Positions 8,695-20,600 of a stretch of DNA of 64,000 nucleotides are shown in pieces. The notes beneath the pieces are model-generated. The model saw only the letters and a list, made by a program, of their open reading frames with translations. It searched no databases and was not told the origin of the DNA. Position 1 is the first letter of the stretch; the number at the start of each line of letters is the position of its first letter. The DNA is from Begonia masoniana. Lineage: Eukaryota; Streptophyta; Magnoliopsida; Cucurbitales; Begoniaceae. Position numbers and translations under genes: made by a program. The DNA lies in the NCBI GenBank assembly GCA_022432975.1, contig CM039508.1:44853646-44917645 (forward strand), in the 5' to 3' direction.

Positions 8695-11297
8695 TGTAAC
8701 ATCCGGTTCTATCGAACCAGTTCTCAATTCTTTTTAAATTAATGGCACACTTTAAATGACAATAATAAAGTAGGGTTAATGGATGACTAAGCAAGGACAT
8801 AAGGGTAATTGGAAATTTAAAGTGGATAACGTATTTAAGGAGAGAGGTTTGAGTTTAATGCACTGTAGCCGCCACTATACTGTTTATCATTCCTCTTTCG
8901 GTCTTCAGCTCTCCAGCAAAACCCTTTTGGCGATACTCTTACTCGATTCTCTTTTAACCTAGGTAAGTTTTTCCTCATTTTTCTTGTATTTTAGCAGTTA
9001 GGTAACTGAAGGAGTACAATGTGAGAAATTTTGAGGATGCTGTGATTGAGAGTAGGTTCGGGTTTTGATGATAAATGGGAATGCACGAGTAGCAGGGTTT
9101 CAAACTGGTTTCCTCAAACTTCTGATTGATTCTTGGTGAAGTTTAGTGAAGGTTTGATTAATGTACTATTATAACTTTAGGTGAGCGAGCTTCTAAAGTA
9201 GCTTACAGCCGAGCGATTTCCAGGAGACCAGGTAAGTGAAGTATACTTGTGCCTTCGGGCCTACATCACAAAACAGTAGGATTATGTTTGCTTGAATATG
9301 TTTGTATGTCATGCATCATATTTTGAAAGTATGCGAAAATGAATTTACATGAATTGGCATGGTAAGGAATGAACAGACTGTAACAGATAAACTATTAAGG
9401 GAACTAATCCGCTCTTTAACTTATGAAAGGATTTATACTTTGGGAGAAGTGATCCAACTCCCAATTTCACATGGGGATCTGAACAGTTGTTAAGGGAACT
9501 AATCCGCCTTTTAATCGAGAGAGAGGATGTATGACTTTGGGAGAAGTGATCCAACTCCCAATTTCACAGGGGAATCAGATCAGAAACGAATGCATATGCA
9601 ACTGAGATGAGAAAGTAGAAACTGTATGTTTAGGAATTTATGTTTCAGCATTCCATTTCATTACTGCTTTACTTACTTAGAATTAGGCTAATAGATGAGT
9701 TTTGTGATGTAGGTGAAGAAATGACAGCAGGTGTGTTCTCTGAATTGGCTGAGAACTAGGCAGGTTGGAGTGGTGCATTCATGCATCGATCTGGCAACTG
9801 ATGGGGCGGTTTAACTGGTGTCAGTAGATAAGAAGGTTCAGTGAACCATGATTCAATTTAAGTATGTTGAGAGTTTTTATGACGGTGGTAGTTTAATATT
9901 TTGGATACAATTTGAGATTTTTCTAATAATGATACTCTGTTGGTTTTAATAGTGGTTTTTACCAAATTTTGGAGTAATACAAAGATTTAAGTAGTTTTGA
10001 ACGGTTTTTAGTAAAATGCTCAAGTTCTTTTGGTAGTCGGAGTTTTCTTTGCTTAGAGTGAAATTGTTGCTATGCTGTTTTTGTTGAGTGTTTTTCATCT
10101 ATCGGCAGATATTGAGTATTTTTGATCTAACGGTAGATGATGTCTATCGGCAGATGTTGAGTATTTTTGATCTATCGGTAGATGATGTCTATCAGCAGAT
10201 GTTGAGTATTTTTGATCTATCGGTAGATGATGTCTATCGGCAGATGTTGAGTATTTTTGATCTATCGGTAGATGATGTCTATCGGCAGATGTTGAGTATT
10301 TTTGATCTATCGGTAGATGATGTCTATCGGCAGATGTTGAGTATTTTTGATCTATCGGTAGATGATGTCTATCGGCAGATATTGAGTATTTTTGATCTAA
10401 CGGTAGATGATGTCTATCGGCAGATGTTGAGTGTTTTTGATCTATCGGTAGATGATGTCTATCAGCAGATGTTGAGTATTTTTGATCTATCGGTAGATGA
10501 TGTCTATCGGCAGATGTTGAGTATTTTTGATCTATCGGTAGATGATGTCTATCGGCAGATGTTGAGTATTTTTGATCTATCGGTAGATGATGTCTATCGG
10601 CAGATGTTGAGTATTTTTGATCGTCTATCGGGCCGAGTGTTGAGTGTTTTGATCTATCGGTAGATGAGGTCTATCAGCAGATGTTGAGTATTTTGATCTA
10701 TCGGTAGATATGTCTATCGTAGAAGTTCGAGAGTTTTTCTATCGGTGGATGTGAGTATTAGAATTTGTCATTTTGTAATCGGATGATGTCGAGTATTTTA
10801 TATCTATCAGATGATGTGGAAGAAATTTGTCGTTTTGCGATCGACAGATGTGAATTGAGGATTTTATCGTCTAGTGACCGGATGGCGCAACTTGTTCTAT
10901 CGGTAGATGTGAGCTGAGAATGTTTGTCGTTTGTGAGCGGTAGACGTCGTCTGCTGAATTATTTAAATCGCATGGATATCACGTGGTTTGTGCGGTAGAG
11001 GTGTTTTGTCGTTTAGTGACCGGTCGATGTGTTCTGTTCTGTTTGTGAGTAAAAGACTTTTGTCGTTTAGTGATCGGTCGATGTGTTCTGTTTTCTTTTC
11101 TCTTTCAACCAACTGTCTTGAATATTTTAACTATTTAAATAATATTGTTTTTATACGATGATTTTTCCGCTGCAAGTTTTAACGTTTTAAAAGTCAAATC
11201 TTGATCATTGAATGAAATTTTAAAATTTTCTCAAAAGTCATAGTTCAGTTCAATATCTTTTGTAGCGAACCGAGTTCAGATAACTCGGGGCGTTACA
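8695..11297 (+). repeat. Tk1 3' LTR (2603 bp)
   Basis: Starts tgtaacatccgg and ends ggggcgttaca, followed by the tcaag duplication. It repeats the 5' LTR closely, with scattered substitutions, a small insertion near 8941 and a much longer minisatellite. The donor-like ccaggtaagtgaa is at 9229-9240 and the acceptor-like tgatgtaggtga around 9705-9716. Confidence 0.93.
10088..10730 (+). repeat. 45-bp minisatellite, about 14 units, with 270-bp higher-order period (Tk1 3' LTR)
   Basis: Eleven near-identical 45-bp units run head to tail, followed by about three degenerate ones. Variant positions recur every six units: the 'taacggtagat' variant opens units 1 and 7 and the 'tatcagcag' variant closes units 2 and 8. 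Thus a 6-unit (270-bp) block was itself duplicated. The array gives a 191-residue pseudo-frame of repeated MLSIFDLSVDDVYRQ, which I do not regard as a gene because it lies within an LTR and is a product of the 45-bp period. Confidence 0.95.
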
Positions 11298-11302
11298 TCA
11301 AG

Positions 11303-11405
11303 AATTCTAAAACGGACCTCTTGGAATCAATGTTACCGGCTATATCTGAATCGATATATCCAACTAGCATAAGATCACTGCCACCGAAACACAAACACAA
11401 TCTGG
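11303..11405 (-). pseudogene. Copia RNase H fragment between Tk1 and solo LTR S1
   Basis: Minus-strand codons give RLCLCFGGSDLMLVGY then DSDIAGNIDSKRS, the segment joining the Copia reverse transcriptase to its RNase H. Across S1 it joins in frame to WIFKYL at 13642 onward; across Tk1 it joins to the word gcaaaagtcatc at about 1879-1889. An in-frame TGA occurs where an arginine codon is expected (at the S1 junction side), so it was already decaying. Confidence 0.85.
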
Positions 11406-11410
11406 AAGTA

Positions 11411-13636
11411 TGTCAGGGCTCGACCTGACCCCGACGAATTAGGAATCTCGAATTAGAAAAATTCAAACGATGATCTGGTCAACGAAGACCACGACTTCCA
11501 AGTCAAACATACAGACGTTTCCTAAGTGGGAAACCTTCACACACAATCCTACCGGGCATTCTGAATTAGAATATCATCATCAAATCAACCAAAAACATAT
11601 ATTTCATAAATTGAAATATCCACATCATCAATCGTCATCTACATCATCATCAATCCATTACATCAAAGGACAACAGAAGCGTAAACGAAATATAATTATA
11701 CATCAGTCACGACAGGTGACTTTCCACAACTCCAAACCTATGTCTCTGTGTATTCTTTACCTTGCCTTGGCTTTCCTGTCTTAGTGAACGTCCTCGATAT
11801 TTGAGAAATAGAATTATCCACGAAATGAGCCATTGGCCCAGTAAATAAATCCAATGAATAAAACAGTTAGACCAAACTCTATCCACACTATCCAGGCACA
11901 TACGACATCCTCCATCTAATCATGATTATTTTGAAATCATCTTAAATTAAATATTATTTTTAATTTGAAATTCATGACATTTATATAAAAATGCATGTGG
12001 TTCGTATTTCGAACCCTTTTAAAATCCATTCCATCACAGTTTAAAACCAATTTCCAGTAATCAAATAAATCCTATGCAATTACAAATAAAATGCAGGATT
12101 TAAATACAACTTTTCAAAAAGGTTTCCAAAATAGCAGTTTTAACATTCAAATTGACATATCAAAAATGCAATACACTCTAATTGACTCATATGACCATCA
12201 CACACACCTACACGTTCCCAAGCTTTCATCGGTAGGGCTGTAGGACCTATACATTGCTGCCTCGCGAGATTTAGGGACTTTCAACCTAAGGAGGATGTTA
12301 TATGTAAGACTCCTAATATTTATATTTTCATAGTCATACTTATCGCACACGAAGAGGCGAGACCAGACCAATATGTTCTTGTGTTACCATGTCATTTCTG
12401 CTCTCTCCTTCCTAAATGCATACTTTAAAAATAGTTATAAAGCAATGTTATGTATGTACAAAACACGCACTCACCCATGAATTTTATATTTAAAATCAAT
12501 GAGTTCCATCAAATGCAAAACGTAGTTTCGAAATGCTGCGTTTAACGATTTAATATAATCGAATTTGAAATCACATTTTCATAAAATCCTATTTAAACAA
12601 CATTTCATAAAAATCAGAATTAAACCAATTCTTTTCACAATTCATATTAATTTGAATTTAAAAGCAATATCAATACATTTTTTTTAGTTCTGCAAGACAA
12701 AATCTTCCAAAATCATCTAACTCTCTAAACTCATTCAACTAATTCATCCTCAAGCATTAACACATCACAAAACTCCTTCAAAACGCATCAAAATACTTCC
12801 ACAACATACTCTTTTCTCATCAAAAACATTATCTCCTTAATTCTTTAAATCCAAATCTATCAGAATTCAAACGAAATTGAAATTTATCTCTACCTGTCAA
12901 GGTAATAAAGCCCGATCTAACTATTCTAATAGTTAGAAATATTTACCGTATATCGGTTCCACCTCTTTTTCTAAAATTTCTGTCGACACCACGATTTCTA
13001 CACTAAAACATTCCTCTTGACACGTTGAACAATTTATCCTAAAGGACAGATCGTTAAAAATCGACCATTTCTTTCCCTTTTCCCTCTTTCTACTCACAGA
13101 TTTCTTACGATTTTCTCTCTGAAATCCTTTCTTACGATTTTCTCTCTGAAACCCTCTCTGTAATTTAATCTTCTCTCGCCTCTATTTCTTTCTTTTTTTT
13201 CTTAGTTTTTCTTATCTCTTTCTTATTCTCACGTAGGCCCAAAAAAAATCAGCCACATACCCACTCTTTCCATCTTTATTCTCTCTCCCACGTAGATATC
13301 ACCATTTGTATGCCACCTCACCCACTTTCTCTCTCTCCCTTATAATTATTCTTTCTCTCCTCTAGAAATTTTTCCAACTTTATGAAAAGCAGGAGTCTCA
13401 TAACTTCTCTCTTTTTCTTTTTAATGTTTTCTTTTCCCACTATATATATATATATATAGATATATATATTTATCAAATATTTAAACGTTTAACCTCTAAA
13501 TGTATCTTTTCTTCGATCTGACTTCTCCAACGTATATTTATATATTCGTTAAATACAAATATACAAGACTATAGATTTTTTTTTTTGAAAATGAAAATTT
13601 GATTCGTTTTTATTTACAAAAATCTGAACCATTACA
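11411..13636 (-). repeat. Solo LTR S1 (2226 bp) inside the Copia element
   Basis: On the minus strand it starts TGTAATGGTTCAG and ends GAGCCCTGACA, with a perfect 5-bp duplication aagta (11406-11410 and 13637-13641). There are no coding domains between the ends, so it is a solo LTR left by recombination between the two LTRs of a full element. It has a short (TA)n tract at about 13442-13470 and pyrimidine-rich segments near 13080-13440. Small open frames inside it (for example 11470-11784) do not resemble proteins. The lineage is not certain; the TG...CA ends and length resemble the local Gypsy LTRs. Confidence 0.85.
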
Positions 13637-13641
13637 AAGTA

Positions 13642-14011
13642 CCTCAGAGATATTTGAATATCCACTTCACTACTTCCCAGTGTTCTTTGCCAGAATTGGA
13701 GAGGAACCGACTATCTATTCCAACTGAATGAGCAATATCGAGTCGAGTGCAGACCATGGCGTACATCAAACTGCCAACTGCAGATGCATAAGGAACTCGA
13801 CTCATGTCTGCCTTGTCTTTCTCACTTGTAGGATATTGCTTCGAATTGAACTTGAAGTGATCTGCAAGTGGAGAACACACAATTTTGACCTTGCTCATGT
13901 TGAACTTTTCAAGTACCTTCTCAATGTAGTCTTCTTGAGACAACCACAATTTCTCATTCTTCCTATGACGAGAGATCTTCATACCAAGTATTTTATTTGG
14001 CGAACCCAAGT
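13642..14011 (-). pseudogene. Copia reverse transcriptase, C-terminal part
   Basis: Encodes SPNKILGMKISRHRKNEKLW, then the conserved stretch with YIEKVLEKFNMSK, then VPYASAVGSLMYAM and WIFKYL, as in Tnt1-94-like Copia pol. It continues upstream (higher coordinates) across solo LTR S2 to the ESFAMK end of the fragment at 15906. No stop lies inside this piece, but the whole gene is interrupted many times. Confidence 0.9.
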
Positions 14012-14016
14012 CTTTC

Positions 14017-15900
14017 TGTCACGACACGAAATCATTAAATCTTTTTTCGTAAAACTTTGTAAAATCTTTTGAAATATTTGCACTTCACTTTATTGACTCG
14101 AAACGTATAAACTTTATTCGTAAAATTTTGTAGAAACTTTGGTAAAATTCCTTAAAACTTTTTGTTATGCGTGAACAGTAGCATAGCCGATCGGTCGCCG
14201 CCCTTTATTACTATCACCCACCAAATTCTTTTAACAAAACAATTTAAGACTTATACATTCATAATTTGTACCAAAATCCTTAAGGAGTAGTCCACATGTC
14301 AAAATCACTCCACAGCCACAAGTGCACGCCATTGACATTCCCTGTCAACTGCCTCCTCAATCATCAAGGCTCGTAGCTCTCACCTGTAAACTCTTCACCT
14401 ATACCACAAAGTTCAACTAATGAGCCTAAAGTTCAGCAAGTGATGTGAAAATAAAGATGAATGCTCATGAATATGCATTTCGTAAAATCATGTAGTTTCA
14501 GTCTTTTTTTTTTTTTTTGTCTTTCTTTCACTTTACATTCAGTCACTGGGGTTAGCTCACACTAGAGGAAGTAGGCACACCTCATGGCCCCTCTTTTCGG
14601 GATGGCCAAACTCACTCTAGAGGGGGAAAATAGGCACACCTCATGGTCCCCCTTTTCGGGACGGCCATATTCTAGCCCTGTCCAAACATGACTATTTACA
14701 TATTTTACTTTCGTTTCATTCTTTCTGTCTTTCTTACATGAAAACATATGCATAAATCATTTTCTATGATTTCGTAAAACATGATGCATGAATCATGATG
14801 AATGCATATCCTCATATTCTCAACATCATATCAAATAAACATCTAAAAATCTAACAATTCATCATCAACACTATGATCTAACAACAACAAATAACTAACT
14901 CTATAACATAATCTACCCACAACCACATAACCAACTATTCATATCAAATCACCAATTACACCATTATCAACCATCAATTTCCTAGCACTTTGTGGTGTAG
15001 GCCAATTGGCCAAACACATGCAACATTCACTTACCTTAGGTCCTTAGCAATATTTAAAGAAATTGATCACTTTTCTTAGTGATTTGCAACCTATAGCATA
15101 TACATCCCAACATTAGCAACGCAATAAAAATTTAAATCTATTATAACGTCCAATTGAATAATTCTCAACTCAATTGTCTCATCGGTATAACATACATATA
15201 TCTAAACCAATTTGAGCATCCATATCAAATGGTTTGAACATAAATTGAGACCAAATCAAAACACCCCAAGAATGAAATTCGGATTACAAGTCAAAATTGA
15301 CATAACTTTGAAAATTCATAACTTATTGTGTACTTATCCAAATGCCTTAATTCCAAAGCCTATAGATCACACATTGTGAGAAATGAAACTCAATTTCGTA
15401 CATCCCAACCTAAGTTCATCAATCACCATAAAACTCAACAATAATCAATATTTCATCAACGATTTACTCATAAACTTCATAAACTTACCTTGGATCTTCA
15501 AAGAAAAGGGGAAGGATTTTCGTGGGAGATAATGTTTTAGCAGAGGGAGAAAAGTCGTGGTTCTTTAGGGTTTCAAAATGACGTTTTACCTCTTAACAAA
15601 TTCTCTTAAAGGATAAATACGAAAAGGGGTGAGGTGTCAATTTCTAGATTAAAGTAAATTCTTTCACTTTTCAATCCTAACCTTCATTTCTATCTTAATT
15701 ATAAGTTAAGCCCACTTTTTTAGTTTCTCCTCAATCCAACGCCAAATGCCCTAAACTAATGGTTATCCCTCTTGTTAACTTTTCAACTTCACCTCTAACT
15801 ACTATACACTACTATGGTTTTCAATTATTAATCTATAATAATTACACATCAACACTATACACATATGTTAAACTATATGATAAAATTTTTGGGTGTTACA
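14017..15900 (-). repeat. Solo LTR S2 (1884 bp), Tekay-like, inside Copia reverse transcriptase
   Basis: On the minus strand it starts TGTAACACCC and ends GTGTCGTGACA. A perfect 5-bp duplication ctttc flanks it (14012-14016 and 15901-15905). It carries the Tekay LTR module: donor-like AAGGTAAGTGAATG (about 15023-15037), TTGGCCTACACCAC soon after, and acceptor-like GTGGTATAGGTGAAG at about 14394-14407 (all read on the minus strand). No coding region, so it is a solo LTR of a Tekay-type element not otherwise present in the window. Confidence 0.9.
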
Positions 15901-15905
15901 CTTTC

Positions 15906-16890
15906 ATCGCAAAAGACTCGCTCAACTCTCCCTTCAACTTAACAATCTTGCTAGTATCATGGTTTATGATCAACATATTGTCAACATACAAGAGGAGAAT
16001 AATGAAGTCATCATCGAAGTACCTCTTGATAAACATAAAATAGTTTGACGATGTCCGATTGTACCCTTGACTCACCATGAAGGATTCAAACTTCTTGTAC
16101 CATTACCGTGGAGCTTGTTTAATGTCATACAAGCTCTTTTTTAACTTGCACACAAGTTGCTCATTTTCTCTGACTTTGAATCCCTTGGGCTGTTCTATGT
16201 AGATCTCTTCCTCCAAGTCACCATGAAGAAATGCAATTTTCACACCAAGTTCCTCAATCTCCAGGTTCAAGCGCGCCGTTAAACCAAGAGCAACTCGGAT
16301 CGAGGACATCTTCACCACCGGTGAGAATATTTCTTCAAAATTGATTTTCTTCTTTTGACTGTACCCCTTCACAACTAATCGAGCCTTGTACTTTAGCTGT
16401 GAGCTTGCATTTTCTGTCTTCAACATGTAGACTCATTTGTTCTTGAGAGCTTTCTTGCCTTAAGGTAACTTCACTAAATCATACGCGTGATTCTCGTGAA
16501 AAGATTGCATTTCCTCTTCTATGGCTTTCAACTACAGTTTCTTCTCATTGTGGCCTTTTGATAAGTATCTGGCTCTCCAGCATCTGTGAGCATCATATAC
16601 TCATCTGAAGTAAATCTTGTCAAAGGACGCCACTCTCTAGTGGATCTTTTCAAAGGAGGTTCATATGGCAACTCTTGAACGTTCTTTTTGACTTGCTCAA
16701 TCGGTTCAACATTATCAGCTGTGGGGACTTCGCCATTTGCGGGACTGGTATCATGCTTTGGTTTTGCTCCCCCTTGATCGGAATACTTTGCAGGAGTAGA
16801 AATTGGATCCAAATCGATCAGATAATCACTGTACTTCTCTACCATTTCTGTCTTATCGATGTCTTTGATGCATTGGTCTTCTACGAACAC
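15906..16890 (-). pseudogene. Copia integrase-RT linker and reverse transcriptase, broken
   Basis: Minus-strand pieces in order: linker with a run of acidic and Pro-rich residues and LKRSTREWRPLTRF (16890-16528); RT start YKARLVVKGYSQKKKINFEE and KIAFLHGDLEEEIYIEQPKG (16426-16103); RT core with LLLYVDNMLIINHDTSKI (16078-15906). The catalytic YVDD motif reads YVDN, so the enzyme would be dead. Frameshifts separate the pieces near 16430-16530 and 16080-16105. Confidence 0.88.
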
Positions 16891-17656
16891 TGCATCTCGG
16901 CTTCTGACAAATTTTTTCTACACTGTATCGTAGAACCTTTAGCCAAAATCATCAAGACCATAACCTATGAACACACATGGCTTCGTCTTCACATCGAGCT
17001 TAGACCGCTCATCTTTCGGAATGTGAACAAAGACCTTACATCCAAAGATGCGCAAATGACTATAAGAAGCTTCTTTTCCCGATCACATCCTATTCGGAAC
17101 TTCAAAGCCCAACGGGACACTCGACATGAGATTCAAAACATGAACCACTGTACTCAAGGCTTCACCCCAAAAGGACCTTGACAATTGTGACTGCGAAAGT
17201 AAATATCTCATCATCTCAACAAGTGTCTTGTTCATTCTCTCAGCTAACCCATTCAACTGAGGAGTCTTTGAAGGTGTCTTTTGATGCCGAATACCATGTT
17301 CTCTGCAATACTCATCAAAAGGACAGCAATACTCACCCCCATTATCAGTCCGGATGCATTTAAGCTTCACACTTGTTTCTCTTGCCACACGAGCATGAAA
17401 CTGCTTGAAGACATCCAACACTTGATCTTTTGACTTCAATGTATACACTCAAATCTGCCTTGAATGATCATCGATGAAAGTCATAAAGTACACCGCACAC
17501 ATTGGAGTGCACCATGTCAAGTATACCCAGCTTCTGCAAGTGGGTAACGCTCTTGAAGGCTACTCGAGTCTGCTTACCTGTCAAACAATGAGTACACCTC
17601 TTTAGAGAGCCATTTCTCATACCTGAGAGTAGATTCTTCTTGACTAGAATCATCAA
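16891..17656 (-). pseudogene. Copia integrase, broken
   Basis: Pieces of the integrase read on the minus strand: LLSGMRNGSLKRCTHCLTGK with the C-terminal cysteines of the zinc finger (17656-17468), then VYTLKSKDQVLDVFKQFHAR, IRTDNGGEYCCPFDEYCREH and NGLAERMNKTLVEMMRYLLS, the DDE core (17448-17083), then a decayed C-terminal part to 16891. A frameshift and a stop near 17455-17470 break the frame. It belongs to the same Tork/Tnt1-like element as the other Copia pieces. Confidence 0.9.
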
Positions 17657-17670
17657 TCACTACTCGCTAG

Positions 17671-20600
17671 AGGTCAACAGAGAGAGAGCAATGAGGATAG
17701 CAATGCTATTGCTCAGCTGACTGAGTTGGTTATGCGCCAATCTCTCCAGATCGAGCAGCTGAGGGAAGAGCAGGGAAATTCTAGTTCGAATGCAACTCAT
17801 GATCATGGGGGTGAGCGTTTCCACCGGCTTCGACCCCCGGTATCTAATGGACATGTTTCGGATACTATTTATGCTGAAGAATGGATTCGAAAGATGGAGG
17901 ACATGTTTAAGTATGCAAAGTTTGACGAAGGAGATAGGGTCACATATGCTGTCTTTCATTTGGAATTGAGTGCAAGACATTGGTGGGATTCAATCCAGAA
18001 CACCGCTAATGCAGGAGCTATGACCTGGGAAATGTTTAAGACTGCCTACTTTGACAAGTACTTTAATAGGACTGTTCGGGCCAACAAGAAAAAGGAGTTC
18101 ATGAATCTGCGACAAACTGGCTCTGTGACGGATTACATATGCAAATTTGATGCTTTATCACGGTTTGCTCCCCGTTTGGTTGAAGATGATGAGGACAGGA
18201 CTTACCAATTTGTTCAAGGACTGAAGCCGAGTTTGTATATGAAAGTAAAGACTGCTGGAATACACAATGTACCTTATGGTGAAGTGACGGCTAAGGCCTT
18301 GGAGCTGGAAGAGGCTGAGATGACAACATATGCACAGTGTGAGCAACCAAGGAAGTTCACAAAGGAAACTCAGCCGCCACCACGTCAGAACAAAGGATGG
18401 CAGCCACAACAGAACAGGGGACCACAACAACAGCAAGGTATAAAGAGACCCTTCAATCCAAATGAAGACCAAGGGAGGGGAAAACGACCATTGGCCCCTC
18501 TATGCTCCAACTGCCAGAAGAGCCACCGTGGCGAGTGCAAGCTACACTCTAGCCGTTGCTTCAGATGTGACAAGGTTGGACATATAGTCAGGGACTGCCC
18601 TATGCCACCAGATCCGAACCGGACAAGAGTAATGCCCAGAGTCTTTGCTATGATGGAAGATGAGGATGCCATGCAGCATACGGTCATAACAGGTACAATT
18701 ATGATTTGTGGTATTTCTGCTTACACACTTATTGACACGGGGGCCACCCACTCATTTATAGCAGCCCTGTTTGTCTGTGAGTATAAGTTAGGATACTTAC
18801 CAGCTGATAGGCCATTTAGCGTCATGTTACCGTCAGGGAAATCCTTGCATTCTGAACAGATAGTGAAGGGTGACATTGTGTCCCTAGAAGATAAGAAGTT
18901 ATATGCAGAGCTGATTGTAATTGACATGAAGGGATATGAAGTTATATTAGGAATGGATTGGTTATTCAGACATCATGCCACAATAAGTTGTAGGTCTGGA
19001 TTAGTTGAATTTCGACCCCCAAATGGAGATCAATATACCTTCCAAGCTATACCAAAAATAAGTAAAATACGGATTATATCTTCACTAGAGACTCAACGGA
19101 TATTGAAGGATGGCTGTGAAAGTTACCTAGCTAGTGTAATGGATACTCGGGTGAAGAACAAGATAGGATTACAAGATATCTCTATAGTCCGAGAATTCCC
19201 TGATGCATTCTTGGATGATTTGCCAGGATTACCACCTGATAGAGAAATAGAGTTTGTGATTGATACCTATCCTGAGGCATTACCTGTGTCTAAGAATCCT
19301 TACCGTATGGCACCTGTTGAGTTAAAGGAATTGAAAGTCCAACTACATGAATTAGTAGACAAGGGATTTATACGCTCTAGTAGTTCTCCATGGGGTGCAC
19401 CTGTTCTATTTGTTAAGAAGAAAGATGGTTCCTTAAGGATGTGCATAGATTACAGAGAATTGAATAAGTTGACAATTAAGAATAAGTACCTCTTGCCCCG
19501 AATTGATGACTTGTTTGACCAATTACAAGGAGCTAAGGTGTTTTCAAAGATTGACTTACGTTCGGGGTACTACCAACTGAAGGTTAAGAAGGAAGATGTA
19601 CCTAAGACAGCTTTTAGGACCCGTTATGGACATTATGAATTTCTTGTGATGTCGTTTGGGTTAACCAATGCACCTGCAGCTTTTATGGATTTGATGAATC
19701 GAGTGTTTCGTGATTACTTGGACAAGTTTGTAATTGTATTCATATATGATATTCTTATATACTCACAGATTGAAGCTGACCATGAGGAACACTTGAGAAT
19801 AGTTTTGACAACCCTGAAACAGCAGCAACACTATGCCAAGTTGTCCAAGTGTGAGTTCTGGTTAGATAAGGTCAACTTTTTAGGCCACGTCATCTCTGCT
19901 GAAGGTATATCAGTAGATCCAACCAAAATTCAGGCAGTTAAGGATTGGCCACAGCCAAAGAATGTCAGTGAAGTCCGTAGTTTTCTTGGTCTGGCAGGCT
20001 ATTATAGGAAGTTTATTAAAAGATTTTCTATGATAGCTAAACCTTTAACTAGTTTGACAAAGAAGGACACCAAGTATTCTTGGACTGAAGCCTGTGAAGA
20101 TGGCTTCCAGACACTCAAGCTGAAGTTAACAACAGCCCCGTTATTGACCCTCCCAACTGATGAAGGAAAGTTTAGTGTTTACTGTGATGCATCCAAGGTT
20201 GGATTGGGGTGTGTCTTGATGCAAGAAGGCAAGGTTGTAGCATATGCTTCCAGGCAGTTAAAGAGTTATGAACAGAACTATCCCACCCACGATTTGGAAT
20301 TAGCTGCTGTTGTGTTTGCATTAAAGATTTGGAGACACTATTTGTATGGACAACAGTGTGATGTGTTTTCCGACCATAAAAGCCTGAAGTATCTTTTCAC
20401 CCAAAAGGAATTAAATATGAGTCAGAGACGTTGGTTGGAATTTGTTAAAGATTATGACTTTGAAATTAAGTATCATCCAGGCAAGGCTAATGCTGTAGCC
20501 GATGCTTTAAGCAGAATGTCGACAACAATGCAACCCGCTGTATCAACCATGTCCGTACCTTTAAGGAAGGAAGTTCAGAAGTTCGAATTGGAAATAGTTC

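Larger units (their letters stand above)
1893..11297 (+). mobile_element. Tekay-type Ty3/Gypsy LTR retrotransposon Tk1, complete but inactivated
   Basis: A full-length element of about 9.4 kb. Both LTRs start TGTAACA and end GTTACA, and the element is flanked by the perfect 5-bp duplication tcaag (1888-1892 and 11298-11302). It has a primer-binding site, gag-pol in one frame with an integrase C-terminal chromodomain, and a purine tract before the 3' LTR. Long LTRs and a chromodomain place it among plant chromoviruses, Tekay/Del lineage. It is inserted in the RNase H part of the minus-strand Copia element. The two LTRs are near-identical outside the minisatellite, which suggests a fairly recent insertion. 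Nonsense codons in gag-pol make it non-autonomous. Confidence 0.93.

Noticed and set aside
10088..10663. A 191-codon open frame of repeated 15-residue units, looking like a novel repeat protein
   Set aside because: The unit is a 45-bp DNA repeat inside an LTR, the first codons have no start context, and the 5' LTR copy has only four units. Frame maintenance follows from the unit being divisible by three.
10088..10730. Possible CRISPR array (regular direct repeats)
   Set aside because: Repeats are head to tail without unique spacers, there are no cas genes, and the context is a plant retrotransposon LTR.
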